DNA of 64,000 bases, taken from Sphingomonas citri (GTDB lineage: Bacteria; Pseudomonadota; Alphaproteobacteria; Sphingomonadales; Sphingomonadaceae). The position numbers were made by a program, and so were the translations under genes. Where the stretch lies: assembly GCF_019429485.1 (NCBI RefSeq), contig NZ_JAHXZN010000006.1, positions 156,644 through 220,643 on the forward strand. Direction: 5' to 3'. The notes under the pieces are model-generated. The model did no database searches and was not told where the DNA came from. It saw nothing but the letters and a program-made list of their open reading frames with translations. The first letter of the stretch is position 1, and each line of letters begins with the position of its first letter. Positions 50,404-59,146 of this stretch are shown here, piece after piece.

Positions 50404-50955
50404 GTGAAATCAAAGGCTCTGACGGCGCGATTCGCGCTGGTGGTATCGTGCGCACTGATGACGGTGGCGCCGGCGCAGGCACGCTACCTGCAGTGCGTCC
50501 CCTTCGCGCGCGAGGTCTCGGGCATCGAGATCCGCGGTAACGCCAACACCTGGTGGGGCCAGGCCGCCGGCCGCTACGAGCGCGGCCACGTGCCGGTCGA
50601 AGGCGCGGTCATGGCCTTCAAGGCGACCCGCGGTATGCCGATCGGCCACGTCGCCATGGTGAGCCGGGTCGTGAGCGACCGCGAGGTGCTGCTCACCCAC
50701 GCCAATTGGTCGCGCCGCGGCGGGATCGAACGCGACGTCCGCGCGATCGACGTCTCGCCGGCGGGTGACTGGAGTGCGGTGCGCGTCTGGTATGCCGGCA
50801 ACGGCGATCTCGGCACGAGCAGCTACCCGCTCGCCGGCTTCATCTATCCGGACAAGGCGCCGGTGCCCGACACTGAGGCACCGCTCGCGCCGATGACGAT
50901 CGCGACCACCGCCGCCGCGCCGGTCGCGGGCGCGTTGCCGGTCGTCGGGGACTGA
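50404..50955 (+). CDS. Exported CHAP-domain cysteine hydrolase
   Basis: 183 residues: signal peptide (1-26, ending AQA) and a CHAP domain (about 27-130) with the nucleophile C31 in YLQCVPFAR and the histidine H82 in IGHVAMV, followed by a polar residue in the expected third position (THANW). CHAP domains are amidases or peptidases acting on peptidoglycan. An alanine/proline-rich tail (145-183) follows. GTG start at 50404. Small single-domain CHAP proteins of this type recur in alphaproteobacteria; the physiological role is not established. Confidence 0.85.
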   Translation: MKSKALTARFALVVSCALMTVAPAQARYLQCVPFAREVSGIEIRGNANTWWGQAAGRYERGHVPVEGAVMAFKATRGMPIGHVAMVSRVVSDREVLLTHANWSRRGGIERDVRAIDVSPAGDWSAVRVWYAGNGDLGTSSYPLAGFIYPDKAPVPDTEAPLAPMTIATTAAAPVAGALPVVGD

Positions 50956-50997
50956 GCGGATCGCGCGGTCGGCGGCCGGCAGCGCGACGCGCTCGGT

Positions 50998-51495
<498 letters not shown>

Positions 51496-51590
51496 GCCGC
51501 GCGATATAAGATCGCGCGGGCGGGCCGCCAGGGTGCGGAACCAGGAAAAGCTTGCATGGGTTAAGATGCGGCAACGGAGCGCTTTTTCCC

Positions 51591-51860
51591 ATGTCTTTCC
51601 AGCAACTCGATCCGCCGCTCCCGGTCCATGTGCTCGATCGCGGCGCCGGCTACGCCTTCGCGGTGATCGACTACGGCCAGGAACATAACCTCATCTGGGT
51701 CACCGCTCTCAACGAGACGGGTGAGATCTGGTGCGCGCCCAACCCGCGCGTCCGCCTGCAGGCGAACTGGACGATGGGTCGTGCCAAGCCCCCCGCCGTC
51801 GCCGCGGCGCGCGACGGTGCCTGTGTCCCCGAGGTGCCGCTCACCGCGGCCGCCTTGTAG
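51591..51860 (+). CDS. Conserved hypothetical protein (89 residues)
   Basis: Family not recognised by name. The protein has a compact beta-rich core with alternating hydrophobics and aromatics (residues 8-45: VHVLDRGAGYAFAVIDYGQE, LIWVTALNETGEIWCAPNP) and a conserved-looking ANWTMGR. One cysteine. The ATG at 51591 is at the start of a T-rich stretch; a longer in-frame start at 51552 is less likely. It is the first gene of the forward run leading to proA (51 bp gap). Confidence 0.65.
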   Translation: MSFQQLDPPLPVHVLDRGAGYAFAVIDYGQEHNLIWVTALNETGEIWCAPNPRVRLQANWTMGRAKPPAVAAARDGACVPEVPLTAAAL

Positions 51861-51910
51861 TTCGACGCACCGGCTGGGCGCGGCGGCGCCCTCGTGCTAC
51901 GCCGCGTGCG

Positions 51911-53173
51911 ATGCTCGATCCGCAGTCCATCCCCGTCCTGATCAACACGATGACGGCGCGCGCCCGCGCCACCGCGCACGCGCTGGCCGCGGCCGAGGAC
52001 GCGGTCAAGGCACGCGCGCTGCACGCCGCCTCGACCGCGCTGCGCGACCAGGCGTCGGTGATCCTCGACGCTAACGCCGAGGACGTGGCGCGCGCGCGCG
52101 ACAACGCGCTCTCGCCCGCGCTGATCGATCGGCTCCGTCTCGATCCCGCGCGGCTCGAGGCGACCGCGGCGGGGGTCGCCGCCGTCGCCGCGCTGACCGA
52201 CCCGGTCGGGCAGGTGATCGACCGCACCACGCGCCCCAACGGCCTCGCGCTCAGCCGCGTCCGGGTGCCGATCGGCGTGATCGGCATCGTCTATGAGAGC
52301 CGCCCCAATGTGACCGCCGACGCCGCGGCGCTATGCGTCCGCTCGGGCAACGCGGTGATCCTGCGCGGCGGCTCCGAGGCGGTGGCGAGCAACCGCGCGC
52401 TCCACGCCGCTTTGGTCGAGGGGCTGGTGGCGGGCGGTCTGCCCGCCGACGCGGTCCAGCTCGTCCCCACTACCGACCGTGCGGCGGTCGGCGCGATGCT
52501 CGCGGCCGAGGGGGCGATCGACCTGATCATCCCGCGCGGCGGCAAGAGCCTGGTCGCGCGCGTCCAGGCCGAGGCGCGCGTGCCGGTGCTGGCGCATCTC
52601 GACGGGGTCAACCACGTCTTCGTCCATGCCTCGGCCGATCCCGCCATGGCGCGCGCGGTGGTGATCGACGCCAAGCTGCGCCGCACCGGCGTGTGCGGCG
52701 CGATGGAGACGCTGCTGATCGATCGCGCCTGGCCGCACGCCGCCGCGCTGCTCGCCGCGCTGGCGGACGCCGGTTGCGCGCTGCGCGGCGATGCGGCGGC
52801 GAGGGCGCTGCTGCCGGCGGTAGCGCCCGCCGAGGCGAGCGACTGGGACGCCGAATATCTCGACGCCATCGCCGCGGTGGCGGTGGTCGACGGGCTCGAC
52901 GGTGCGCTCGCGCATATCGCGCGACATGGCTCGCATCATACCGACGCGATCGTCGCCGCGGACGAGCGCGTGGCGGAGCGGTTCCTCGCCGCAGTCGATT
53001 CCGCGATCGTGCTGTGGAACGCCTCGACCCAGTTCGCCGACGGCGCGGAGTTCGGGCTCGGCGCCGAGATCGGTATCGCCACGGGTCGGCTGCACGCGCG
53101 CGGCCCGGTCGCGCTCGAAGGGCTGACGACCTACAAGTGGCTGGGGCGCGGCACCGGCCAGGTGCGCGGGTGA
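51911..53173 (+). CDS. proA: Gamma-glutamyl phosphate reductase
   Basis: 420-residue aldehyde-dehydrogenase-fold enzyme: gamma-glutamyl phosphate to glutamate-5-semialdehyde with NADPH, the second step of proline synthesis. The catalytic cysteine is C262 in RTGVCGAMETLL; VPIGVIGIVYESRPNVT and RGGSEAVASN are family signatures. The ATG at 51911 gives the standard length. The stop codon overlaps the GTG of the downstream antitoxin by 4 bases (GTGA at 53170-53173). PutA, which runs the reverse catabolic route, is also in this window. Confidence 0.95.
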   Translation: MLDPQSIPVLINTMTARARATAHALAAAEDAVKARALHAASTALRDQASVILDANAEDVARARDNALSPALIDRLRLDPARLEATAAGVAAVAALTDPVGQVIDRTTRPNGLALSRVRVPIGVIGIVYESRPNVTADAAALCVRSGNAVILRGGSEAVASNRALHAALVEGLVAGGLPADAVQLVPTTDRAAVGAMLAAEGAIDLIIPRGGKSLVARVQAEARVPVLAHLDGVNHVFVHASADPAMARAVVIDAKLRRTGVCGAMETLLIDRAWPHAAALLAALADAGCALRGDAAARALLPAVAPAEASDWDAEYLDAIAAVAVVDGLDGALAHIARHGSHHTDAIVAADERVAERFLAAVDSAIVLWNASTQFADGAEFGLGAEIGIATGRLHARGPVALEGLTTYKWLGRGTGQVRG

Positions 53174-53427
53174 ACTCGCGCGCGATCACCGCCGAGCTCG
53201 ACGACGTGACCGTGGCGCTGGTCGACTCGATCGCGGCAGCGCGCGGGATCACCAGCGCGGCCTTCGCTGCCTCGGCGATCCGCGACGCGGTGGCGCGTGA
53301 GGCGGCGGTCGACGGTTTCGTCCAGCTCGGGATCGATCAGGTCGAGCGCGGCGAGACGGTCAACCACGACGAGGTGATGCGCGCGCTGGAGGCGATGATC
53401 GCGCGGCATCGCGCGCGATGCGGCTAG
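53170..53427 (+). CDS. Ribbon-helix-helix antitoxin
   Basis: 85 residues. The N-terminal strand and two helices (RAITAELDDVTVALVDSIAAARGITSAAFAASAIRDAV) read as a CopG/ParD-type ribbon-helix-helix that would dimerise and bind DNA. The C-terminal part (50-85, charged, with GETVNHDEVMRALE) is the usual toxin-binding arm. GTG start overlaps the proA stop by 4 bases, so it is translated from the proA transcript. A private promoter, if any, must lie inside proA. Confidence 0.72.
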   Translation: MNSRAITAELDDVTVALVDSIAAARGITSAAFAASAIRDAVAREAAVDGFVQLGIDQVERGETVNHDEVMRALEAMIARHRARCG

Positions 53428-53530
53428 CGCCGGTCGCGGCCACGCCGCGCGCGACGACGTCGGCCGCGTGAGGAACTGGTGGAGCGGACCGCCTGCCCGT
53501 CGCCGCGCCAGTGCGCTCGCCCCGAGTACG

Positions 53531-53863
53531 GTGCCCGTGGTGTGGGCGCGCGTCGCTCTCGACGATCTGATCGCGATCGACGCCTGGCTCGACGAGCATG
53601 TCTCCCCCGCCACCGCGCTGGCGATGGTGACCGCGATCCGACGGCGTGCCGACTTCCTGCGCGACTTCCCTCACGGTGGCCGGCGCCACCGCCGCGACAC
53701 ACGCGTGCTGCGCGTGCTCGGGACGCCGTATCTGATCCACTACCGACTGGCCGCGCAGCGCTGCGAGGTGCTGCGCGTGTACCATGAGCGCGAGGATTGG
53801 CGCGAGGACGACGCGGGCGCTCGCTCCGCGCCGGCGCGCGGCGACCAGGCGGGGCTGACGTGA
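53531..53863 (+). CDS. ParE/RelE-family toxin
   Basis: About 110 residues. PVVWARVALDDLIAIDAWL opens the ParE-type fold; ADFLRDFPHGGRRH and TRVLRVLGTPYLIHYRL and EVLRVYHEREDW are the RelE/ParE core strands ending in the conserved W. ParE members poison gyrase; RelE members cut mRNA, and sequence alone does not separate the two here. The start is uncertain: GTG at 53531 matches the family N-terminus, while a GTG at 53468 would add 21 odd residues. Its stop codon overlaps the nadD GTG by 4 bases (53860-53863). Confidence 0.75.
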   Translation: MPVVWARVALDDLIAIDAWLDEHVSPATALAMVTAIRRRADFLRDFPHGGRRHRRDTRVLRVLGTPYLIHYRLAAQRCEVLRVYHEREDWREDDAGARSAPARGDQAGLT

Positions 53864-54498
53864 GCCGCCGCATCGGGCTGCTCGGCGGCTCGTTCAACCC
53901 GGCGCACCGCGGCCACCGCCACCTCACGTTGGCGGCGATCCGCGCGCTCGAGCTCGACGAGATGTGGTGGCTGGTGTCGCCGGGCAATCCGCTCAAGCCG
54001 CGCCGCGGCATGGCACCGCTGGCGGCGCGGCTCGCCTCGGCCCGCGCGATGGCGCGGCGTGCCCCGATCCGCGCCACCGACATCGAGGCGCGACTGCGCA
54101 CGCGCTACACCGCCGACACTTTGTCCAAGCTGTCACGCCGCTACCCGCGGACCCGCTTCGTGTGGATCATGGGATCGGACAATCTCGCGCAGTTCCACGA
54201 GTGGCAGCGCTGGCGCACGATCGCGCGGACGATGCCGATTGCGGTCGTGGCGCGTCCGGGTTATGATGCGCCCGCCCTCGCGGCCCCCGCGATGGGTTGG
54301 CTGCGGCGCTTTCGGCGGCCCGCACGCCAGGCGAGGAAGTGGACCGAGTGGAGTGTGCCAGCCCTGGTGCTGCTACGTTTCCGCCCTGACCCGACGTCCG
54401 CGACGCAGCTTCGCGCCGCCGACCCTGCCTGGCACGTTCGTTTCGCCGATCCCATATCCACAGTCGACACGCCCGCCGCAGCGTCCGCGGCATCTTGA
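53860..54498 (+). CDS. nadD: Nicotinate-nucleotide adenylyltransferase
   Basis: 212 residues. Makes deamido-NAD from nicotinate mononucleotide and ATP. The nucleotidyltransferase motif GGSFNPAHRGH is at residues 8-18 and the second-half ISSTxxR-equivalent has degenerated to SATQLRAA near residue 185. WIMGSDNLAQFHEW is the NadD-typical middle. GTG start at 53860 by 4-base overlap with the toxin stop. The following gene rsfS starts 9 bp downstream. Confidence 0.95.
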   Translation: MSRRIGLLGGSFNPAHRGHRHLTLAAIRALELDEMWWLVSPGNPLKPRRGMAPLAARLASARAMARRAPIRATDIEARLRTRYTADTLSKLSRRYPRTRFVWIMGSDNLAQFHEWQRWRTIARTMPIAVVARPGYDAPALAAPAMGWLRRFRRPARQARKWTEWSVPALVLLRFRPDPTSATQLRAADPAWHVRFADPISTVDTPAAASAAS

Positions 54499-54507
54499 GG
54501 AGCCACC

Positions 54508-54897
54508 TTGTCCGCCACTGACCCCGTTCATCGCACCGCCGACGCCGACCAGGCCGCGGCGCTGCACCAGCTCGTCCTGCAATCGCTCGACGACGACCAG
54601 GCGGTGGACACGATCTCGATCCCGCTCGCGGGCAAGTCGTCGATCGCGGACCATATGGTGATCGCCAGCGGGCGCTCGACCCGCCAGGTCGCCTCGATGG
54701 CGTCGAAGCTGGCCGAGAAGATCAAGGGCGAGACCGGCCGCTCGGCGCGGATCGAGGGGCTGCCCAGCGCCGACTGGGTGCTGATCGACGCCGGTGACGT
54801 GATCGTCCACCTCTTCCGCCCCGAGGTGCGCAGCTTCTACAATCTCGAGCGGATGTGGTCGTTCGGCGACGCGCCGCCCGCTGCCGGAATGGCATAG
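54508..54897 (+). CDS. rsfS: Ribosome silencing factor RsfS
   Basis: 129 residues. Binds ribosomal protein uL14 and blocks subunit joining when nutrients are scarce. Core motifs: DTISIPLAGKSSIADHMVIASGRSTRQV, GLPSADWVLIDAGDVIVHLF, RSFYNLERMW. TTG start at 54508 with GAGGAGCC upstream. The order nadD-rsfS-rlmH is a conserved operon in alphaproteobacteria. Confidence 0.95.
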   Translation: MSATDPVHRTADADQAAALHQLVLQSLDDDQAVDTISIPLAGKSSIADHMVIASGRSTRQVASMASKLAEKIKGETGRSARIEGLPSADWVLIDAGDVIVHLFRPEVRSFYNLERMWSFGDAPPAAGMA

Positions 54898-54989
54898 GAC
54901 TGCCCTTCGTCCTCCCCTGCGAGGGAAGGATCGATCCTTCGCCACACACATCGGATGACGCCGCGACGCATAGCGGCTAACCTCGCGCC

Positions 54990-55412
54990 ATGCTGCTCCA
55001 CATCGTCGCGCGCGGACGGATCGGGCGCTCGCCCGAGGCCGAGCTGGTCGACCGGTACCTCAAGCGGATCGCCTGGCCGACGCGGCTGAGCGAGCTGCCC
55101 GACCGCGGCGGGCGCGAGCCCGACCGGCCGGCGCAGGGCCGCCGCGTGCTGCTCGACGAGAAGGGCGAGACGCTCGGGTCCGCCGCCTTCGCCGCGACGC
55201 TCGGGCGCTGGCGCGACGACGGCGTGCGCGAGGCGCGCTTCCTGATCGGCGCGGCGGACGGTTTCGGCGATGCCGAGCGGGCGGAAGCCGACCTGCTGCT
55301 CTCCTTCGGCCGCGCCACCTGGCCGCACCTGCTCGCGCGCGCGATGCTGGCGGAGCAATTGTTCCGCGCCACCAGCATCCTCGCCAACCACCCCTATCAT
55401 CGCGAGGGCTGA
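54990..55412 (+). CDS. rlmH: 23S rRNA pseudouridine-1915 N3-methyltransferase RlmH
   Basis: 140-residue SPOUT-family methyltransferase acting on helix 69 of 23S rRNA. The SAM-binding knot is visible in FLIGAADGFGD and LLLSFGRATWPHLLARAMLAEQLFRA, and the C-terminal NHPYHREG is the family end. It is a little shorter than the E. coli protein (155 residues). Third gene of the nadD-rsfS-rlmH run; the EnvC-like gene follows after 4 bp. Confidence 0.95.
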   Translation: MLLHIVARGRIGRSPEAELVDRYLKRIAWPTRLSELPDRGGREPDRPAQGRRVLLDEKGETLGSAAFAATLGRWRDDGVREARFLIGAADGFGDAERAEADLLLSFGRATWPHLLARAMLAEQLFRATSILANHPYHREG

Positions 55413-55416
55413 GCCG

Positions 55417-56400
55417 GTGCGCGTGTCCCGCGCCGGCGCGGCGCTCGCGCTCGCGCTGCTGGCGCCGTCCGCCGCGGCACTGCCCGACGTGCCGGCGCGG
55501 CGCGCGGGCGTGCAGCTCGCCGGTGCCGAGGCCGAGATCGCCGCCGAGCGCACCCGCGCCGACGCGATCGCGGCGCAGCTGGCGCGGCAGCGCGCCGCGC
55601 TCGCCGCCGAGCAGGGACCGATCGTGCGGCTCGTCGCCGCGGTGGCGGCGGTGGCGCGACGGCCGCGCGCCGCGCTGCTGGTGCGCCCCGGCAGCGTCGC
55701 CGATCTCGTCCACGTCGAGGCGGTACTCGCCGCCGCGACGCCGCGGCTGCGACGCCGCACCGCCGCACTGCGCGGCGCACTGGCGCGGACGCGCGCGCTC
55801 GCGACGAGTGCGGCGGCGACCGAACGCGCGCTCGCCGCCGAGCGGGCGCGGCTGATCGAGGCGCGCGAGCGGCTCGCCGCGCTGAGCGACGACGACGAGC
55901 GCGCCCTCGCGCTGGAGGAAACCGCACGGGACACCGCCGACCGCATCGCCGCGCTGGGCGGCGCGCAGGCGGTGCTGGGCGACCTCATCGCGCTGCCGGG
56001 TCCACCTGGGGGCATCACCGCGCGTCGCTCGCTCCCGCCGGCCTATCGTCTGCCCGCGGGCGGTCGGCTCGTCACCGGGCTGGGCGAGCTGTCGGACAAC
56101 GGCGTGCGCTCGCGTGGGCTGACGCTGGCGGTGCCGCGTGGCGCAGAGGTGATCGCGCCCGCGGGCGGCGTGGTACGCTACGTCGGCGCCTTCCGCAGCT
56201 ACGGCACGATCGTGATCATCGATCACGGCGCGGGCTGGCAGACGCTGGTCACCGGTATCGCGGTGCCGTCGGTGCGGCGTGGTGCGACGGTCGCTGCCGG
56301 CGCCGCGCTCGGTCATGCACCCGAGCGCGGCGAGGCGCGCGTCACGGTCGAGCTGCGGCGTCGCGGCATACCCATCGACGTGGCGCAGCTGGTGGGGTGA
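55417..56400 (+). CDS. EnvC-like murein hydrolase activator with degenerate LytM domain
   Basis: 327 residues: signal peptide (about 1-22), an alanine/arginine/glutamate-rich coiled coil (about 30-185), and a LytM/M23 domain (about 220-327). The zinc ligands of active M23 peptidases (HxxxD and HxH) are missing: the first region reads SDNGVRSRGLTL and the last reads IDHGAGWQTLVTGI. This matches EnvC-type activators, which recruit and switch on amidases for cell separation. GTG start at 55417. CtpA, which commonly follows in related genomes, is absent here. Confidence 0.85.
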   Translation: MRVSRAGAALALALLAPSAAALPDVPARRAGVQLAGAEAEIAAERTRADAIAAQLARQRAALAAEQGPIVRLVAAVAAVARRPRAALLVRPGSVADLVHVEAVLAAATPRLRRRTAALRGALARTRALATSAAATERALAAERARLIEARERLAALSDDDERALALEETARDTADRIAALGGAQAVLGDLIALPGPPGGITARRSLPPAYRLPAGGRLVTGLGELSDNGVRSRGLTLAVPRGAEVIAPAGGVVRYVGAFRSYGTIVIIDHGAGWQTLVTGIAVPSVRRGATVAAGAALGHAPERGEARVTVELRRRGIPIDVAQLVG

Positions 56401-56577
56401 CGGGATCAGGCACGCGTTGCCGCGTGAACCAAGGGAGAGGCTGGAACTCCCCTGCTTACCCACGAACGCGGGAACCCGGAGGCAAACGGAAAAAGGCCCG
56501 CGCCGCCCTCGGCCCCCGCGCTCCCGCCTGTGCGGGAGAACAGGGCGAGGCAGTCCGCGGGCAGTCCGCGCCGCCCT

Positions 56578-57519
56578 TCACTCCACGAAGGGCTCGACGG
56601 CGATATGGCGCCCGCGCAGGAACGCGTCCGCGACCAACCGCAGCGGCGCGACGTCGACGTCGGACTCGCCGGCGCGGACGATCTCGGCGAAACGGCGGTA
56701 CAGGCCCGGATATTCGCCGTGCAGCTCGGCGTCGTGCGCCACCGCCTCCTTGCCGTCGATCGTCAGCACCGAACCGCCCTTGGCGAGCAGCAGCGTGCCC
56801 GCGTCGGTCTCGACCTCGATGTCCCAGTGCTGCGGACCTTCCTGGCGGAAGTCGAGATCCATCGCGATCGCGCTGCCCGCGGTGTCGCGGAAGGCGACTC
56901 GCGCGGCGATCGGTGCGGCGCGGTTCGACGGCACGTCCAGCTCGGCGGTCTCGACGAAGAAGGGGCGTGGCAGGATCCGTGTAGCGATCGACAGCGCGTT
57001 GATGCCGGGATCGAACACGCCGAAGCCGCCGGGCTCCCAGATCCAGTCCTGTCCCGGATGCCAGACGCGCACGTCCTCGCGCCAGGTGATCGTCGCACGC
57101 TTCACCTCGCGACCGGATAGCCAGCTGCGCGCGGGCTCGACCCCGTCGGCGTAGCGCGAGTGCCAGCTGGCGAACAGGCTGACGCCGCGCGTCGTCGCCG
57201 CGTCGCGCAGCGCGGTGACCTCGGCCAGCGTCGCGCCGGGCGGCTTCTCCAGGAAGACGTGCCAGCCCTGCTCGATCGCGAACTGCGCGATGGCGCGGCG
57301 CACCTGCGGCGGGGTGCAGAGCGCGACCGCGTCGACCGCGACGCCGCTCGCGGCGAGCGCCTCGACGTTGGGGAAGAAGGGCAGGCCACCCACCGGTTCG
57401 CCGTGGCGGCTGACCGTCGCGACCAACTCGATGTCGTCGTTGCCCGCGATCGCGGGCAGGTGCTGGTCGTGCGCGATCTTGCCCATGCCGACCAGCGCGA
57501 GGCGGATGCGGGCGCTCAC
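56578..57519 (-). CDS. Gfo/Idh/MocA-type sugar 1-dehydrogenase
   Basis: 313 residues. N-terminal Rossmann domain with VGMGKIAHDQHLPAI, the substrate/cofactor loop HVFLEKPPGATLAEV (EKP, about residues 90-93) and a C-terminal barrel-like beta domain with WREDVRVWHPGQDWIWEPGGFGVFDPGINAL. This is the pattern of NAD(P)-dependent D-galactose/L-arabinose 1-dehydrogenases, which make the aldono-lactone. The GTG start overlaps the stop of the preceding AraD1-family gene by 4 bases, so four genes here are transcribed in one unit (dgoK, dgoA, AraD1-like, dehydrogenase). Confidence 0.85.
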   Translation of the reverse strand: MSARIRLALVGMGKIAHDQHLPAIAGNDDIELVATVSRHGEPVGGLPFFPNVEALAASGVAVDAVALCTPPQVRRAIAQFAIEQGWHVFLEKPPGATLAEVTALRDAATTRGVSLFASWHSRYADGVEPARSWLSGREVKRATITWREDVRVWHPGQDWIWEPGGFGVFDPGINALSIATRILPRPFFVETAELDVPSNRAAPIAARVAFRDTAGSAIAMDLDFRQEGPQHWDIEVETDAGTLLLAKGGSVLTIDGKEAVAHDAELHGEYPGLYRRFAEIVRAGESDVDVAPLRLVADAFLRGRHIAVEPFVE

Positions 57520-58511
57520 AGCGCGCGCACCTGCACCGGCGCGTCGGGCGCGTCGGTCAGCGGGTTGCGCAGCGGCAGCGCGAAGGGCGCGGCGCTGATC
57601 TCGAACACGTCGCCGGGCTGGGTCTTTACGCCATCCGCCACCGACAAGGTCGCGGTGCCGAAGAAGTGGACGTGGACGTCGCCGGGGCGGCGGAAGCCGG
57701 CATATTTGAAGTGGTGGTGCTCGAGGTTGGCGAGGTGGTGCGACATATTGTCCTCGCCCGTTAGGAACGGCTTCTCCCACAAAGTCGCGCCATCGCGGAC
57801 GATGCGGCTGGTGCCGCGGATGTCCGCAGGCGGCGTGCCGAGCAGCAGCTCGGGGCCGAGCGCGGCCTGGCGCAGCTTGGAATGCGCGAGCCACAGGTAG
57901 TTGTGCCTCTCGGTGACATGGTCGCTGAACTCGTTGGCGAGCGCGACGCCGAGGCGATAGGGCGTGCCGTCGTCACCGATCAGGTAGATGCCGGCGAGCT
58001 CGGGCTCCTCGCCGCCGTCCTGCGCGAAGGCGGGCGAGGCGAGCGGCGCCTCGGGTGCCACCAGCGACTGGCCGTCGCCCTTGTAGAACCACTCGGGCTG
58101 CTGCCCGACCGCGCCCGCGGCGGGCTTGCCGCCCTCGACACCTTCCAGGAACATCCGCATCGAGTCGGTCTGGTGCGCGGCGTCGGCCGCCGCCTTGTGC
58201 ATCTTGTCGCGCCCCTCGGCCGAACCGAGATGGGTCAGCCCGGTGCCCGCGAGCAGCAGCCGCGCGCCGTCCTCATGGTCGATCGCGGGGAGCAGGCGCC
58301 TGGCGTCGAGCTCGGCGGCGAGATCGACCGCCTCGTCGGTGCGGCGCGCCGCCGCGGCCGCGGCGAGCGTGGTGCCACGCGCGATCGCGTCCAGCGCCAG
58401 CTCACGCGTCGTGGCGACGCCGTCGAGGAAGTAGGCGGCGTCGCCCTCGGCGAGGATGACGCGACGGCGACCGTCGTCGCCGCGGTGCTGGAGCAGGCGG
58501 GTGAAGCTCAT
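57516..58511 (-). CDS. AraD1-family protein (fumarylacetoacetate-hydrolase fold)
   Basis: 331 residues with the FAH-fold C-domain (about 155-331). Metal-site acids appear in EPELAGIYLIGDDG and the ENMSHHLANLEHHHFKY region is histidine-rich. AraD1-family proteins are found in L-arabinose and related sugar-acid operons and are thought to act on 2-keto-3-deoxy sugar acids or their products. The exact reaction is not certain. Start ATG at 58511 overlaps the dgoA stop by 4 bases. Confidence 0.75.
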   Translation of the reverse strand: MSFTRLLQHRGDDGRRRVILAEGDAAYFLDGVATTRELALDAIARGTTLAAAAAARRTDEAVDLAAELDARRLLPAIDHEDGARLLLAGTGLTHLGSAEGRDKMHKAAADAAHQTDSMRMFLEGVEGGKPAAGAVGQQPEWFYKGDGQSLVAPEAPLASPAFAQDGGEEPELAGIYLIGDDGTPYRLGVALANEFSDHVTERHNYLWLAHSKLRQAALGPELLLGTPPADIRGTSRIVRDGATLWEKPFLTGEDNMSHHLANLEHHHFKYAGFRRPGDVHVHFFGTATLSVADGVKTQPGDVFEISAAPFALPLRNPLTDAPDAPVQVRAL

Positions 58512-59146
58512 GCGAGGTCCTTGAGCGCGGTAATATACTGGCGTGCGTCCTCGCTCACCGCCTCGGCCGACTTGCCGGGGCGGTAGAGGTTGGAGCCGAG
58601 CCCGAAGCCGTCGGCGCCCGCGGCGCGCCACTCGGCCATGTTCTGCGGGGTGATGCCGCCGACCGCGAGCATCCGCGTCGTCTTGGGCAGCACCGCGCGC
58701 TGCGCCTTGAGGAAGGCGGGGGTGGTGCCGTCCGCGGGGAAGAGCTTGAGCGCGGTGGCGCCGGCGGCGAGCGCGGCGAAGCCCTCGCTCGGCGTGAAAT
58801 AGCCGGGCAGCGACACCAGCCCGGCGGCGACGCTGGCGCGGATCACCTCGGGGTTGGTGTTGGGCGAGACGATCAGCGTGCCGCCCGCATCCTGCACGCG
58901 CGCGACGTCGTCGGTGGTGAGCACGGTGCCGGCACCGACCATCGCGCGCCCGGCGAGCCGCTCGGCGAGCAGTCGGATGCTCTCGATCGGCTCGGGCGAG
59001 TTGAGCGGTACCTCCAGCAGGGTGAAGCCCGCCTCGACCAGCGCGTCGCCCACCGCGGGCGCCTCGGCCGGGGTAAGGCCGCGCAGGATCGCCACCAGCG
59101 GCGCCTGACGGAAGGCGGCGTCGAAGGCCGCGAGAGGGTCGGTCAT
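58508..59146 (-). CDS. dgoA: 2-dehydro-3-deoxy-6-phosphogalactonate aldolase
   Basis: 212-residue class I aldolase of the KDPG/KDPGal family: splits KDPGal into pyruvate and glyceraldehyde-3-phosphate. The Schiff-base lysine is in ATALKLFPADG (about residue 125). LLEVPLNSPEP and VGAGTVLTTDD carry the general-acid glutamate and phosphate contacts. The S-P-N-T-N-P-E motif is typical of KDPGal rather than KDPG aldolases. Both ends overlap neighbours by 4 bases. Confidence 0.9.
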   Translation of the reverse strand: MTDPLAAFDAAFRQAPLVAILRGLTPAEAPAVGDALVEAGFTLLEVPLNSPEPIESIRLLAERLAGRAMVGAGTVLTTDDVARVQDAGGTLIVSPNTNPEVIRASVAAGLVSLPGYFTPSEGFAALAAGATALKLFPADGTTPAFLKAQRAVLPKTTRMLAVGGITPQNMAEWRAAGADGFGLGSNLYRPGKSAEAVSEDARQYITALKDLA

